A stretch of DNA of 64,000 nucleotides from Hexactinellida sp. DTS-2022 (taxonomy: Eukaryota; Porifera; Hexactinellida). Below the pieces are notes generated by a model. The model did not search any database and had not been told where the DNA came from. It worked only from the letters and a program-made list of their open reading frames with translations. A program made the translations under genes and the position numbers. Numbering within the stretch: the stretch's first letter is position 1; each line of letters begins with the position of its first letter. Positions 43,501 through 55,900 of the stretch are shown piece by piece. Location: assembly GCA_028753945.1 (NCBI GenBank), contig JAPNXP010000002.1, positions 992,001 to 1,056,000 on the forward strand, read 5' to 3'.

Positions 43501-46500
43501 TAACTGTTAAATCTAATTCCATTGTTTCAACTTGTAATAATTATATTGATTTAACTTGTTAAATCTTACTCTATTGATTCAACTTGCGATAATTAAATTG
43601 ATTTAACTTATAAATTGCAGCTGGCTTCTATTTAATTTACCATACAATGGATTAAATAAAATAATATAATATAAGGAATTTGTTGACTTAATTCAACTCA
43701 ACCGTGGATAACAATGCTAAGATAAATAACTAATAATATAATTTATTATCAATACATAATGAATGAATGGCATCAAACTCAAGATGGTTTAAGATAGAAA
43801 CAAACTTCAAATTTATCTACCGTTCCTTGTGACTCGGACCAATTAACAAATGCTTCTTCACACCTTGGGCGTTGATGACTTGGCAAAAAAAATCCAAAAT
43901 TGCAGCCTGAGCCGACAGCATGTTCCTTTGGAGGCACTATCAATAAACAACCAACAAAATATAGTGCCACCAAAGGAACATGCGTCGGCACAGGGTGCAA
44001 TTTTGGATTTTTTTTTTTTCTCCGTAGACGGTGCCCTGGCCTGAGCTTTATAGTTGATGGGCTGAAAGTTGGCATGTAGGTGCGATGGGACCGTCTAATT
44101 TGCACCTGGGGTTACGATTTTTGATTAACAAATTTTGGACACATCTTTAACACCTTTCAAAATTTGTCTGGTCCATGACTCAAAATATGTTTTACTAAAC
44201 CCCCAAATTTTATTTCATATTTAGATTCATCTTAAAATTTTGCGTCTGTTGGGAGAAGAAAACTTTTAAAAATGGGTTTAACTTTTGCCATAAATGGGGG
44301 TTGAAATTTCTTTGTGTACTCACACTTCAATTTCTGTAAAAGTGTTAAATCTAATTCCATTGTTTTAACTTGTAATAATTATATTGATTTAACTTGTTAA
44401 ATCCTATTCTATTGATTCAACTTGCGATAATTAAATTGATTCAACTTATAAATTCCAGCTGGCTTCTATTTAATTGTAGCATTACTATACAATGAATTAA
44501 ATTAAATTAATTTATATAAGGAATTTGTTGACTTTTCTCAACTCACCGTGGATAACATTGCTAAAATAAATAACTAATAATTTTATTTATTATCAATAAG
44601 TAATGAATAAATGGCATTTAACTAAAGATGGTTTATTATAGAACCGTTAAGATTTTACATTCCACAACAACGACAGATTAAGTGATTATATTTATTTCGG
44701 CGAGAATATTCTTTTTGCACAATTAATGTACTGACGTAATTTATTATAATTAATTCCTTTTGTATTTAACTTATAGACGGTTCCAATTGGATTATTGGGG
44801 TTATCGAGTGCGCTGAATTCAAATATGATAGTGAAATTCGATTTAAATTAATAATAAGTGCAAATAATTGAACTTTATTTATTTTGCTATACATAAAAAT
44901 GGTGTTAAATTATCAATTTATTAATTAAATATTTATACTAATTAGCTAAATTTCATTAATCTCAGAGATGATACAAGATAGAAACAAACTTTCAATTTAT
45001 CAATTGGTCCTTATGCCACGTACCACCTATACAAGTGAGTCTTGACACCTTGAGGTGATGGTGACATCGTCAAAAAAATGTATTTTTACAATTTTGTGAA
45101 TTAAATAATTGGCATGGGTTGGTTGGAGTTGGGTGAATACCCAATACGCACTTTAAAAATGCTGAGTCATCACATATTATATTCTACTGAAACTTGAATA
45201 TCTCTCAAATGAAGTGAGCTAAATGGAAACTTGCACCACTCTAAGGGTCGTTGCCTACTGAAACACCTTTCTGAAAGAATTTAACACCTTTATAGTGATG
45301 ATGACTTGGCAGAAAAAAATCCAAAATTGCAGCCTGTGCCGACAGCATGTTACTTTGGAGGCACTATCAATAAACCACATTCAAAATATAGTGCCACCAA
45401 AGGAACATGCGTCGGCACAGGCTGCAATTTTGGATTTTATTACTGTGCCGACTATACTATAGTATAGTGGCCCAGTTCTAATCTTACTGCCTTTATTATT
45501 ATTATTACTGTGCCGACTATACTATAGTATAGTGGCCCAGTATTGGAATCACTGCCTTTATTATTTTTATTATTATTTTTACTGTGCCGACTATACTATA
45601 GTATAGTGGCCCAGTATTGGAATCACTGCCTTTATTATTATTTTTTACTGTGCCGACTATACTATAGTATAGTGGCCCAGTATTAGAATCACTGCCTTTA
45701 TTATTATTATTATTTTTTTCTCCGTAGACGGTGCCCTGGCCTGAGCTTTATAGTTGATGGGCTGAAACTTGGCATGTAGGTGCGATGGGACCGTCTAATT
45801 TGCACCTGGGGTTACGATTTTTGATTAACAAACTTTTGACACATCTTTAACACCTTTCAAAATTTGTCTGGTCCATAACACAAAATATGTTTTACTAAAC
45901 GCCCAAATTTTATTTCACATTTGGATTCAGCATAAAATTCTGCGTCTGATGGGAGAATAAAACTTTCAATAAAGAGTTTTATTTCTGCCATAAATGGGGG
46001 TTGAAATTTCTTTGTTTACTCACACTTCAGTTTCAGTATAATTGTTAAATCAAATTCCATTGTTTCAACTTGTAATAATTATATTGATTTAACTTGTTAA
46101 ATCTTACTCTATTGATTCAACTTGCGATAATTAAATTGATTTAACTTATAAATTGCAGCTGGCTTCTTTTTAATTTACCATACAATGGATTAAATAAAAT
46201 AATATAATATAAGGAATTTGTTGACTTAAATCAACTCAACCGTGGATAACAATGCTAATATATATAACTAATAATACAATTTATTATCAATACATAATGA
46301 ATGAATGGCATCAAACTCAAAATGGTTTAAGATAGAAACAAACTTCAAATTTATCTACCGTTCCTTGTGACTCGGACCAATTAACAAATGCTTCTTCACA
46401 CCTTGGGCGTTGATGACTTGGCTAAAAAAAATCCAAAATTGCAGCCTGCGCCGAAGCATGTTCCTTTGTAGGCACTATCAATAAACAACCAACAAAATAT

Positions 46501-47388
46501 AGTGCCACCAAAGGAACATGCGTCGGCACAGGGTGCAATTTTGGATTTTTTTTTTTTTTCTCCGTAGACGGTGCCCTGGCAAGAGCTTTAGAGTTGATGG
46601 GCTTAAACTTGGCATGTAGGTGCGATAGGACCGTCTAATTTGCACCTGGGGTTACGATTTTTGATTAACAAATTTTTTACACATCTTTAACACCTTTCAA
46701 AATTTGTCTGGTCCATAACTCAAAAATTGTTTTACTAAACCCCCACATTTTATTTTATATTTGGATTCACCATAAAATTCTGCGTCTGATGGGAGAAGAA
46801 ACCTTTCAATAAAGGGGTCAATTTCTGCCATAAATGGGGGTTGAAATTTCTTTGTTTACTCACACTTCAGTTTCAGTATAACTGTTAAATCTAATTCCAT
46901 TGTTTCAACTTGTAATAATTATATTGATTTAACTTGTTAAATCTTACTCTATTGATTCAACTTGCGATAATTAAATTGATTTAACTTATAAATTGCAGCT
47001 GGCTTCTATGTAATTTACCATACAATGGATTAAATAAAATAATATAATATAAGGAATTTGTTGACTTAATTCAACTCAACCGTGGATAACAATGCTAATA
47101 TAAATAACTAATAATATAATTTATTATCAATACATAATGAATGAATGGCATCAAACTCAAGATGGTTTAAGATAGAAACAAACTTCAAATTTATCTACCG
47201 TTCCTTGTGACTCGGACCAATTAACAAATGCTTCTTCACACCTTGGGCGTTGATGACTTGGCGAAAAAAAATCCAAAATTGCAGCCTGCGCCGACAGCAT
47301 GTTCCTTTGGAGGCACTATCAATAAACAACCAACAAAATATAGTGCCACCAAAGGAACATGCGTCGGCACAGGGTGCAATTTTGGATT
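34582..47388. repeat. Main plus-orientation array of short and long hairpin units
   Basis: Hairpins at 35996, 37327, 38180, 39016, 40434, 41418, 42838, 43891, 45318, 46430 and 47270 (each about 118 bp). Every unit starts TCTCCGTAGACGG, runs through GCACCTGGGGTTACGAT, CTGCGTCTGATGGGAGA and GGAATTTGTTGACTTAATTC, and ends GATGACTTGGCG before a hairpin. Start-to-start spacing is 836-853 bp (short form) or 1,418-1,427 bp (long form); spacings of 984, 1,053 and 1,112 equal a short unit plus 2, 3 or 4 palindromes. Palindrome clusters: 34582-34835 (4), 36122-36160 (1), 40557-40690 (2), 42965-43160 (3), 45440-45700 (4). No coding potential; ORFs of 60-130 codons are hairpin translations. Confidence 0.9.
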
Positions 47389-47612
47389 TTTTTTATCTTT
47401 ACAACTGTAAATACGATATTGCTTGTTCTTCAATAGGAAAATAGTCTTAGACTTTACAATAAAATAAGAATACCCTTTGATAAGATGGGCATTGCAGACA
47501 ATTAAACAACTAAGATTTGCACTTTGTTGATAAGCTTTATAGTGTATACAGTTTTCTTCTATGCATTTCAAACATAGATGCTTGGCTTGGATGTATCAAT
47601 CACAACATATCT

Positions 47613-47618
47613 TTTATT
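47613..47618 (-). terminator. Polyadenylation signal of the orphan gene
   Basis: AATAAA on the minus strand 42 bases after the stop at 47660. Confidence 0.5.
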
Positions 47619-47659
47619 GAGCGAGACATGACCTAAAAATACATATATACTATCAGCTA

Positions 47660-48320
47660 TCATTGTACTGAGATGGGAGAATATTTGTTAATTAATGTAG
47701 AAATTCCACATTTTACACATGAGCCCTTACTAAATGCAGTGTTAATATCAGCGATCACAACGAAACTAGATTCAGCTAAAAGCCATACTTTTTCCTTCTT
47801 TATCAACATTGAAAGGTACTGATCTAGCACAGAAATGGTTAGAGCTAAATCTTCAACGCGAATACGTTCATTGTCATCATTTAAGTATCTAATCCCTAAA
47901 TTATAATTGAATAATTAGAGACATAGGTTCCAATTTAATATTTTCTAATTTTGGGGTTACCAGAATAGATTCTTCATTCTTATCTGATTTCTGATAATCC
48001 CGCTTAAAACTTAGAACCCCGATTTATAGTTAACACCTAGATACAGGGGTGGTAAATAAATGCACCCCTAGGAACCTCCTTATTAGAGTCTCTATATAAT
48101 TTAGGCAAGAAGTACTAATATTAAACATACCTGAATTGTAAGGAATATTGTATTCAGCAGATACAAGTGAGAAACAATCTTCGTTAATTGTTCCCAGTCC
48201 ATTAGTTTTGAATGTTGTAATATTGCTTTCGTTCTTGTCCCCATCAGATAATTTCCTTTTCTTATTACGTGTACCAAGATAAGGATCAATGCTTAGATTA
48301 GAAATATAAATTTCTGACAT
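47660..48320 (-). CDS. Unrecognised two-exon gene inside the repeat array
   Basis: Exon 1 48320-48131 starts at an ATG (MSEIYISNLSIDPYLG) and ends TCAG|GTATGT, a near-ideal donor. Exon 2 47895-47660 follows TATAATTTAG and stays open to TGA. Together 426 nt, exactly 142 codons (141 aa), phase 1. AATAAA follows 42 bases after the stop. The product has a basic KKRKLS nuclear-localisation-like stretch (residues 19-24), an acidic/polar middle, then an amphipathic helical region (RIRVEDLALTISVLDQYLSM, continuing LIKKEKVWLLAES) and a C-x-x-C (CVKC) near the C-terminus. I do not recognise the family. Frame, splice signals and lack of resemblance to the surrounding repeats support a real gene. A further exon upstream is possible. 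Confidence 0.6.
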
Positions 48321-48446
48321 TACAACTACGATTTAAATCAAAGTCTTAATTATTTAAATTGTCTAAATAGTGGCCCAGTCGCTAATTGTAGATGGCGCAT
48401 GCTCTGAGTACTTTTTAATATATGGAGCAAATAGGCTTCCAATCTA

Positions 48447-48607
48447 CAGTCGAAATCGGATTATTTTGTCCAATTCTTTGCATGGATAATTCGACAAAAT
48501 AATCCGATAAGACAAATAAACCCGATAATTCGTAATGGTAAATCAGATTTTTCCTCGAATATTAGGACAAAATAATCCGATAAGACAAAATAATCCGATT
48601 TCGACTG
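48447..48607. mobile_element. TA-flanked MITE, 161 bp
   Basis: CAGTCGAAATCGGATTATTT and AATAATCCGATTTCGACTG ends, TA at 48445-48446 and 48608-48609. Internal AATAATCCGATAAGACAA repeats. Confidence 0.85.
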
Positions 48608-48609
48608 TA

Positions 48610-49366
48610 CTTGATAGACATGGTAAAGTGAGGTGGTGGCTTAATTAGCCACCATCAAAATTTCATTTTGTCGAGCACTGGCTCATATACAACCTAGAAA
48701 CAAAATCTCAACGGTTTTGTACAGCTCTCAAAGAGTTCTATCATATGAATGTAGGGATTTCATTAGTAACATTTCTTTCTAATTTTATTAGATTTCTTAA
48801 TCATAAAAAAAGTGAAATTGATGGAAAATTGGACTCATAAGTAATTAAAAGAAGTTGTACATTCATTCATATGATAGATTAGAAGCTTCTCGAAGTAATA
48901 AAACAGGAAATAAGTATTAATCATTAATTTAACTAGAATTTCAATATTCAAATTACATTTCATCTTAGTGTAATATAATTAAATTAATGTTTAAATTGTC
49001 AAGACTTCAAATGTTTAAATTAATTAAAGATTAATTATTCCAAATAGAATTAGGAATACATGTAATAATTACGTTACTATTTTGAATATTAGAATTGACA
49101 TCATCATCAACTTGTAAAATGTTCCGTTCCAATTTCCAAGTGTTTTCATTGCACTTGTATGAAACACATATTCACTTACAATTTGTAAATTATTGTTGGT
49201 TTGTAAGTTACAAACCACAATAACAGTCATTATCTAGCAGGAGAATGCTTATATATGTAGGTTCAGATTTTTTCCCATACTAAAAGCCCAGGCTTACTTT
49301 CTAAAGGTCAATTTCAAAGCTTGGGAAAAACTGACCTTTCTCAGTGCCTGAATACACATACTGAAA
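48610..49366. other. Non-array island sequence upstream of the orphan gene
   Basis: AT-rich; contains fragments of interspersed repeats, including one at 49272-49362 related to the MITE at 27734. CATTCATATGATAG occurs in inverse copies near 48740 and 48865. No ORF. Confidence 0.4.
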
Positions 49367-51757
49367 AATCCAAAATTGCAGCTGTGCCGACGTATTTCCC
49401 TTTGGTGGCACTATCTATTGGTGGCTACCGGTTGGGTAATTGATAGTGCCTCCAAGGAAAATACTGTCGGCACAGCTGCAATTTTGGATTTTTTTTTTTT
49501 TTTTTTCTCCGTAGACGGTGCCCTGGCCTGAGCTTTATAGTTGATGGGCTGAAACTTGGCATGTAGGTGCGATGGGACCGTCTAATTTGCACCTGGGGTT
49601 ACGATTTTTGATTAACAAATTTTTGACACATCTTTAACACCTTTCAAAATTTGTCTGGTCCATAACACAAAATATGTTTTACTAAACCCCTAAATTTTAT
49701 TTCACATTTGGATTCACCATAAAATTCTGCGTCTGATGGGAGAAGAAATCTTTCAATAAAGAGTTTTATTTCTGCCATAAATGGGGGTTGAAATTTCTTT
49801 GTTTACTCACACTTCAGTTTCAGTATAACTGTTAAATCTAATTCCATTGTTTCAACTTGTAATAATTATATTGATTTAATTTGTTAAATCTTACTCTATT
49901 GATTCAACTTGCGATAATTAAATTGATTAAACTTATAAATTGCAGCTGGCTTCTATTTAATTTACCATACAATGGATTAAATAAAATAATATAATATAAG
50001 GAATTTGTTGACTTAATTCAACTCAACCGTGGATAACAATGCTAATATAAATAACTAATAATATAATTTATTATCAATACATAATGAATGAATGGCATCA
50101 AACTCAAGATGGTTTAAGATAGAAACAAACTTCAAATTTATCTACCGTTCCTTGTGACTCGGACCAATTAACAAATGCTTCTTCACACCTTGGGCGTTGA
50201 TGACTTGGCGAAAAAAAATCCAAAATTGCAGCCTGCGCCGACAGCATGTTCCTTTGGAGGCACTATCAATAAACAACCAACAAAATATAGTGCCACCAAA
50301 GGAACATGCGTCGGCACAGGGTGCAATTTTGGATTTTTTTTTTTCTCCGTAGACGGTGCCCTGGCCAGAGCTTAATTGTTGATGGGCTTAAACTTGGCAT
50401 GTAGGTGCGATGGGACCGTCTAATTTGCACCTGGGGTTACGATTTTTGATTAACAAATTTTGGACACATTTTTAACACCTTTCAAAATTTGTCTGGTCCA
50501 TAACTTGAAAATTGTTTTACTAAACCCCCAAATTTTATTTCACATTTAGATTCGCCATAAAATTCTGCGTCTGATGGGAGAAAAAATATTTCAATAAAGG
50601 GGTCAATTTCTGCCATAAATTGGGGTTGAAATTTCTTTGTTTACTCACACTTCAATTTCAGTAAAACTGTGAAATCTAATTCCATTGTTTCAACTTGTAA
50701 TAATTATATTGATTTAACTTGTTAAATCCTACTCTAGTGATTCAACTTGCGATAATTATATTGATTTAACTTATAAATTCCAGCTGGCTTCTATTTATTG
50801 TAGTATTTCTATACAATGGATTAAATAAAATATTATAATATAAGGAATTTGTTGACTTAATTCAACTTAACCGTGGATAACATTGCTAAAATAAATAACT
50901 AATAATATAATTTATTATCAATACATAATGAATGAATGGCTTTAAACTCAAGATGGTTTATGATAGAACCGTTAAGATTTTACATTCGACAACAACGACA
51001 TATAAAGTGATTATATTTATTTCGCGAGAATATTCTTGCACAATTAATGTACTGACGTAATTTATTATAATTAATTCCTTTTGTATTTAACTTATAGACG
51101 GTTCCAATTGGATTATTGGGGTTATCGAGTGCGCTGAATTCAAATATGATAGTGAAATTCGATTTAAATTAATAATAAGTGCAAATAATTGAACTTTATT
51201 TATTTTTGCTGTACATAATAATGGTGTTAAATTATTAATTTATTAATTAAATATTTATACTAATTAGCTAAATTTCATTAATCTCAGAGATGATACAAGA
51301 TAGAAACAAACTTTCAATTTATCAATTGGTCCTTATGCCACGTACAACCTATACAAGTGAGTCTTGACACCTTGAGGTGATGATGACATCGTCAAAAAAA
51401 TGTATTTTTACAATTTTGTGAATTAAATAATTGGCATGGGTTGGTTGGAGTTGGGTGAATACCCAATACGCACTTTAAAAATGCTGAGTCATCACATATT
51501 ATATTCTACTGAAACTTGAATATCTCTAAAATGAAGTGAGCTAAATGAAAACTTGCACCACTCTAAGGGTCGTTGCCTACAGAAACACCTTTCTGAAATA
51601 ATTTAACACCTTCATAGTGATGATGACTAGGCGAAAAAAAATCCAAAATTGCAGCTTGTGCCGACAGCATGTTCCTTTGGAGGCACTATCAATAAATCAC
51701 CACCAAAATATAGTGCCACCAAAGGAATATGCGTCGGCACAGGCTGCAATTTTGATT
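49367..51757. repeat. Array resumed: short and long unit, plus orientation
   Basis: Hairpins 49367-49490, 50217-50335 and 51640-51757; spacing 850 then 1,423 bp. The first hairpin is a variant with altered stem and loop (TTTCCCTTTGGTGGC, ATTGGTGGCTACCGG) and marks the left edge. None carries palindromes here. Confidence 0.85.
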
Positions 51758-52949
51758 TTTTTTTTTTGTTCAGAATTGATTGAGGAACTGGTAAGAGCTA
51801 CAGACTTGAAATTTGGCAGGGGGGTGGGAAATATTGTTTCTAGGAACAAGTTCTAATATCTAAGAAAAATATTAACATCTTCCCTCCCTAAAGGTGACAA
51901 AACTATCAGCTGTTAAGTATGCATTATAGGAAGCCTACTGAGACTGCAATTTAATTCGCTGAAAAAATAAACACAAATAATTCATGGCCAATACATTTGA
52001 CCAATAAATTTTACCATATAAGTTAGACTTCAATAGTCCCATTAATCGTATAAATAGTTAAACTAAAACCTTTCAAACTTCAAATTTCATTCCACCTTCC
52101 AAACTTTTGATTAATTAATTAATTAGACTTCAGATTTGCTACTCATAACCCGAAAAAGATATATTTGTCAGTTAGGAATAAATTTCGTATCAATGACTTT
52201 ATTAGCATGAATTAATGTATTAATTTACCGAGGATCATGAGCATATATTATTATGATTTAGTATAAATGTCTTTCTTTCCGAAATAACAAATTTGTCTAT
52301 TCTAATTAAGGAATCAAAATTGTTGTAAATTCACGCGAGGTCCGAAGGCTCGAGAATAAGTTGTGAGAACGCGCGTAGCGCGGTTGTTCAACTTAAATAT
52401 ACTGCTTAGGCGGCCACTACATACTGTAAAGTAGAATCTGAAAAAGGTTACTCTATACACGGTCATTTGTACATAGGCTAGCGGACAGCTATTATAATTC
52501 CTAAATGATTTTCCGTAATATAATTAACCTGCGTATGAGGCCTTTGTGTTACGTAACGCTTTCGAGGGAGGAGAAGGATTACGAATGTCACAGATCGTAC
52601 TTTGTATTCCAAAATGGCAAAAAACGTGACGTAAGGAAAGGGATGAATAATTTTCGTTAAATCCGTTACACTCCACAGTATCTAAATACAACAGGCATAA
52701 CATTTGAAAAGGTATTTGCCATGAATACAAGCAAGGACCGCAGGCCCGAGTGCAAGTTGTAAGAACGCGCGTAGCGCGGACGAGCAGCTTGTATATATTA
52801 AATACAGACTGAACTAATTATAATTAATTACGTCAGTATACGTATTAATAGTACAAGAGTATTCTTGCAGAAGGGAATATATTCTCTTAATCTGTCGTTG
52901 TTATGAAATATATAATATAGTTTTCAATTGGAAAATAGAAGCCTACTCG
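51758..52949. other. Spacer between oppositely oriented array arms
   Basis: Mostly non-array, AT-rich. Two direct copies of a 65-bp element with the GAACGCGCGTAGCGCGG core occur at about 52333-52400 and 52733-52800, a small dispersed GC-rich motif. No gene recognised. Confidence 0.5.
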
Positions 52950-55900
52950 ATCTCACAAGTTGAATCAATTTAATAATAACGAGTTGAAACAATAGAATTA
53001 GATTTAACACTTTCAACTGAACTGAAGTGTTAGTAAACAAATGAAACTTGCAACTCAATTGTGGCACAAACTAAGTACAATTTGAAAATTCGTGCACTGT
53101 GAAAAGGTGTAGAATTTAATTCTCTGTATGTACATGTAAAATTTATCAAGCTAAAAAATAATTATTTCATTTTATGAGCTATAAATAGTTTAAATAGGTG
53201 TTAAAATAATTTAATCAAAATTCGTAACCCCAGGTGCAAATTAGACGGTCCATACGCACCTACATGCCAAGTTTCAGCCCATCAATTATAAAGGTCTGGC
53301 CAGGGCACCGTCTACGGAGAAAAAATATAGAATAAAGGCAGTAAGATTAGAACTGGGCCACTATACTATAGTATAGTCGGCACAGTAATAAATAAAAAAA
53401 ATCCAAAATTGCAGCCTGTGCCGACGCTAGTTCCTTTGGTAGCACTATATTTTGGTGGTGGTTTATTGATAGTGCCTCCAAAGGAACATGCTGTCGGCAC
53501 AGGCTGCAATTTTGGATTTTTTTTTCCGCCATGTCATCATCACTATGAAGGTGTCAAATTATTTCAAAAAGGTGTTACAGAAGGCATCGACCCTTAGAGT
53601 GGTGCAAGTTTCCATCTAGTTCACTTCATTTTAGAGATATTCAAGTTTGAATAGAATATAATAGCTGATGACTGAGCATTTTTTATGTGAGTGTTGGGTC
53701 ATCACCCAACATCAACTAACCCATTTTAAATATCGAATTAACAAAATTGTAAAAACACACTTTTTTTAGCGATGTCATCATCACCTCAAGGTGTCAAGAC
53801 CCACTTGTATAGGTGGCACGTTCCATAAGGACCATTTGATAAATTGAAAGTTTGTTTCTATCTTCTTTGATCTCTGAGATTAATGATATTTAATTAATTA
53901 GTATAAATAATTATTAATATTATTTATAATATAACACCAATTTCAATGTAAACTTATAATTATTAAGTTAAATTATTTTGATAAATAATTAATTAATTAA
54001 TTTGGCTATAAAATTTCAATTCCGCACACTCGAAAACCCTAAATAAACAAATTGGAAGTATCGATATAAGTTATATACTGACTGAATTAATTATAATTAA
54101 TTACGTCAGTATATTAACAGTGCAATAATATTCTCGCAGAAGTAAATATAATCACATATTCTGTCGTTGTTATGGAATGTAAAATCTTTGTTTTCAATTG
54201 GAAAATAGAAGCCTACTCGATCTCACAAGTTGAATCAATATAATAATAACGAGTTGAAACAATAGAATTAGAGTTAACACTTTCAATTGAACTGAAGTGT
54301 TAGTAAACAAAGGAAACTTGCAACTCAATTGTGGCACAAACTAAGTACAATTTGAAAATTCGTGCACTGTGAAAAGGTGTAGAATTAAATTCTCTATCGA
54401 ATGCATATAAATTAAATTTTCGGGTACTATTTATTGTTCCTGTTTCAATATTAAACAGGTGCAAAAATGTGTCCAAAAAAATGTAATAAAAAATCGTGAC
54501 CCCAGGTGCACATCTGTAACCCATGAGACACTTGTCCTGAAAATTCCAGTTCTTAGTTAATTATGCTCTGTTCTGTGGATGAGCTACGGATTAAAAAAAA
54601 ATCCAAAATTGCAGCCTGTGCCGACGCATGCTCCTTTGGTGGCACTATATTTTGGTGGTGGTTTATTGATAGTGCTCCAAAGGAACATCCTATCGGCGCA
54701 GGCTGCAATTTTGGATTTTTTTTCGCCAAGTCATCAACGCCCAAGGTGTGAAGAACCATTTGCTAATCGGTCCGAGTCACAAGGAACGGTAGATAAATTT
54801 TAAGTTTGTTTCTATCATAAATCATCTAGAGTTTAATGCCATTCATTCATTATGTATTGATAATAAATTATATTATTAGTTATTTATTTTAGCAATGTTA
54901 TCCACGGTTGATTGAGTTGAGTCAACAAATTCCTTATATTATATTATTTTATTTAATCCATTGTATAGTAAGACTAGAATTAAATAGAAGCCAGCTGGAA
55001 TTTATAAGTTAAATCAATCAATTATCGCAAGTTGAATCACTAGAGTAGGATTTAACAAGTTAAATCAATATAATTATTACAAGTTGAAACAATAGAATTA
55101 GATTTAACACTTTACTGAAATTGAAGTGTGAGTAAACAAAGAAATTTCAACCCCCATTTATGGCAGAAATTGACCCCTTTATTGAAATATTTCTTCTCCC
55201 ATCAGACGCAGAATTTTATGGTGAATCCAAATATGAAATAAAATTTGGGGGTTTAGTAAAACATCTTTTTAGTTATGGACCAGACAAATTTTGAAAGGTG
55301 TTAAAGATGTGTCCAAAATTTGTTAATCAAAAATCGTAACCCCAGGTGCAAATTAGACTTCGACTCCGAACCTACATGCCAAGTTTCAGCCCTCTATGTA
55401 TACAGGTGTGGCCAGGGCACTTGCTACGGAGAAATAAAAATAATAAAAATAAAGGCAGTAAGATTAGAACTGGGCCACTATACTATAGTATAGTCGGCAC
55501 AGTAATAAAAATAATAAAGGCAGTGATTCTAATACTGGGCCACTATACTATAGTATAGTCGGCACAGTAATAAAAAATCCAAAATTGCAGCCTGTGCCGA
55601 CGCATGTTCCTTTGGTGCCACTATATTTTGTTGGTTGTTTATTTATAGTGCCTCCAAAAGAACATTCTGTCGGCGCAGGCTGCAATTTTGGATTTTTTTT
55701 TCGCCATGTCATCATCACTATGAAGGTGTTAAATTATTTCAAAAAGGTGTTACAGAAGGCATCGACCCTTAGAGTGGTGGAAGTTTCCATTTAGTTCATA
55801 TAATTTTAGAGATATTCAAGTTTGAGTAGAATATAATAGCTGATGACTCAGCATTTTTTATGTGTGTGTTGGGTCATCACCCAACATCAACTAACCCATT

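Noticed and set aside
34582..51757. A conserved ACGGT/ACCGT stem just after TCTCCGTAG as an RNA structure
   Set aside because: Present in many units (TAGACGGT with ACCGTCTA), but variant units at 41555, 55390 and 60640 change one side without restoring pairing.
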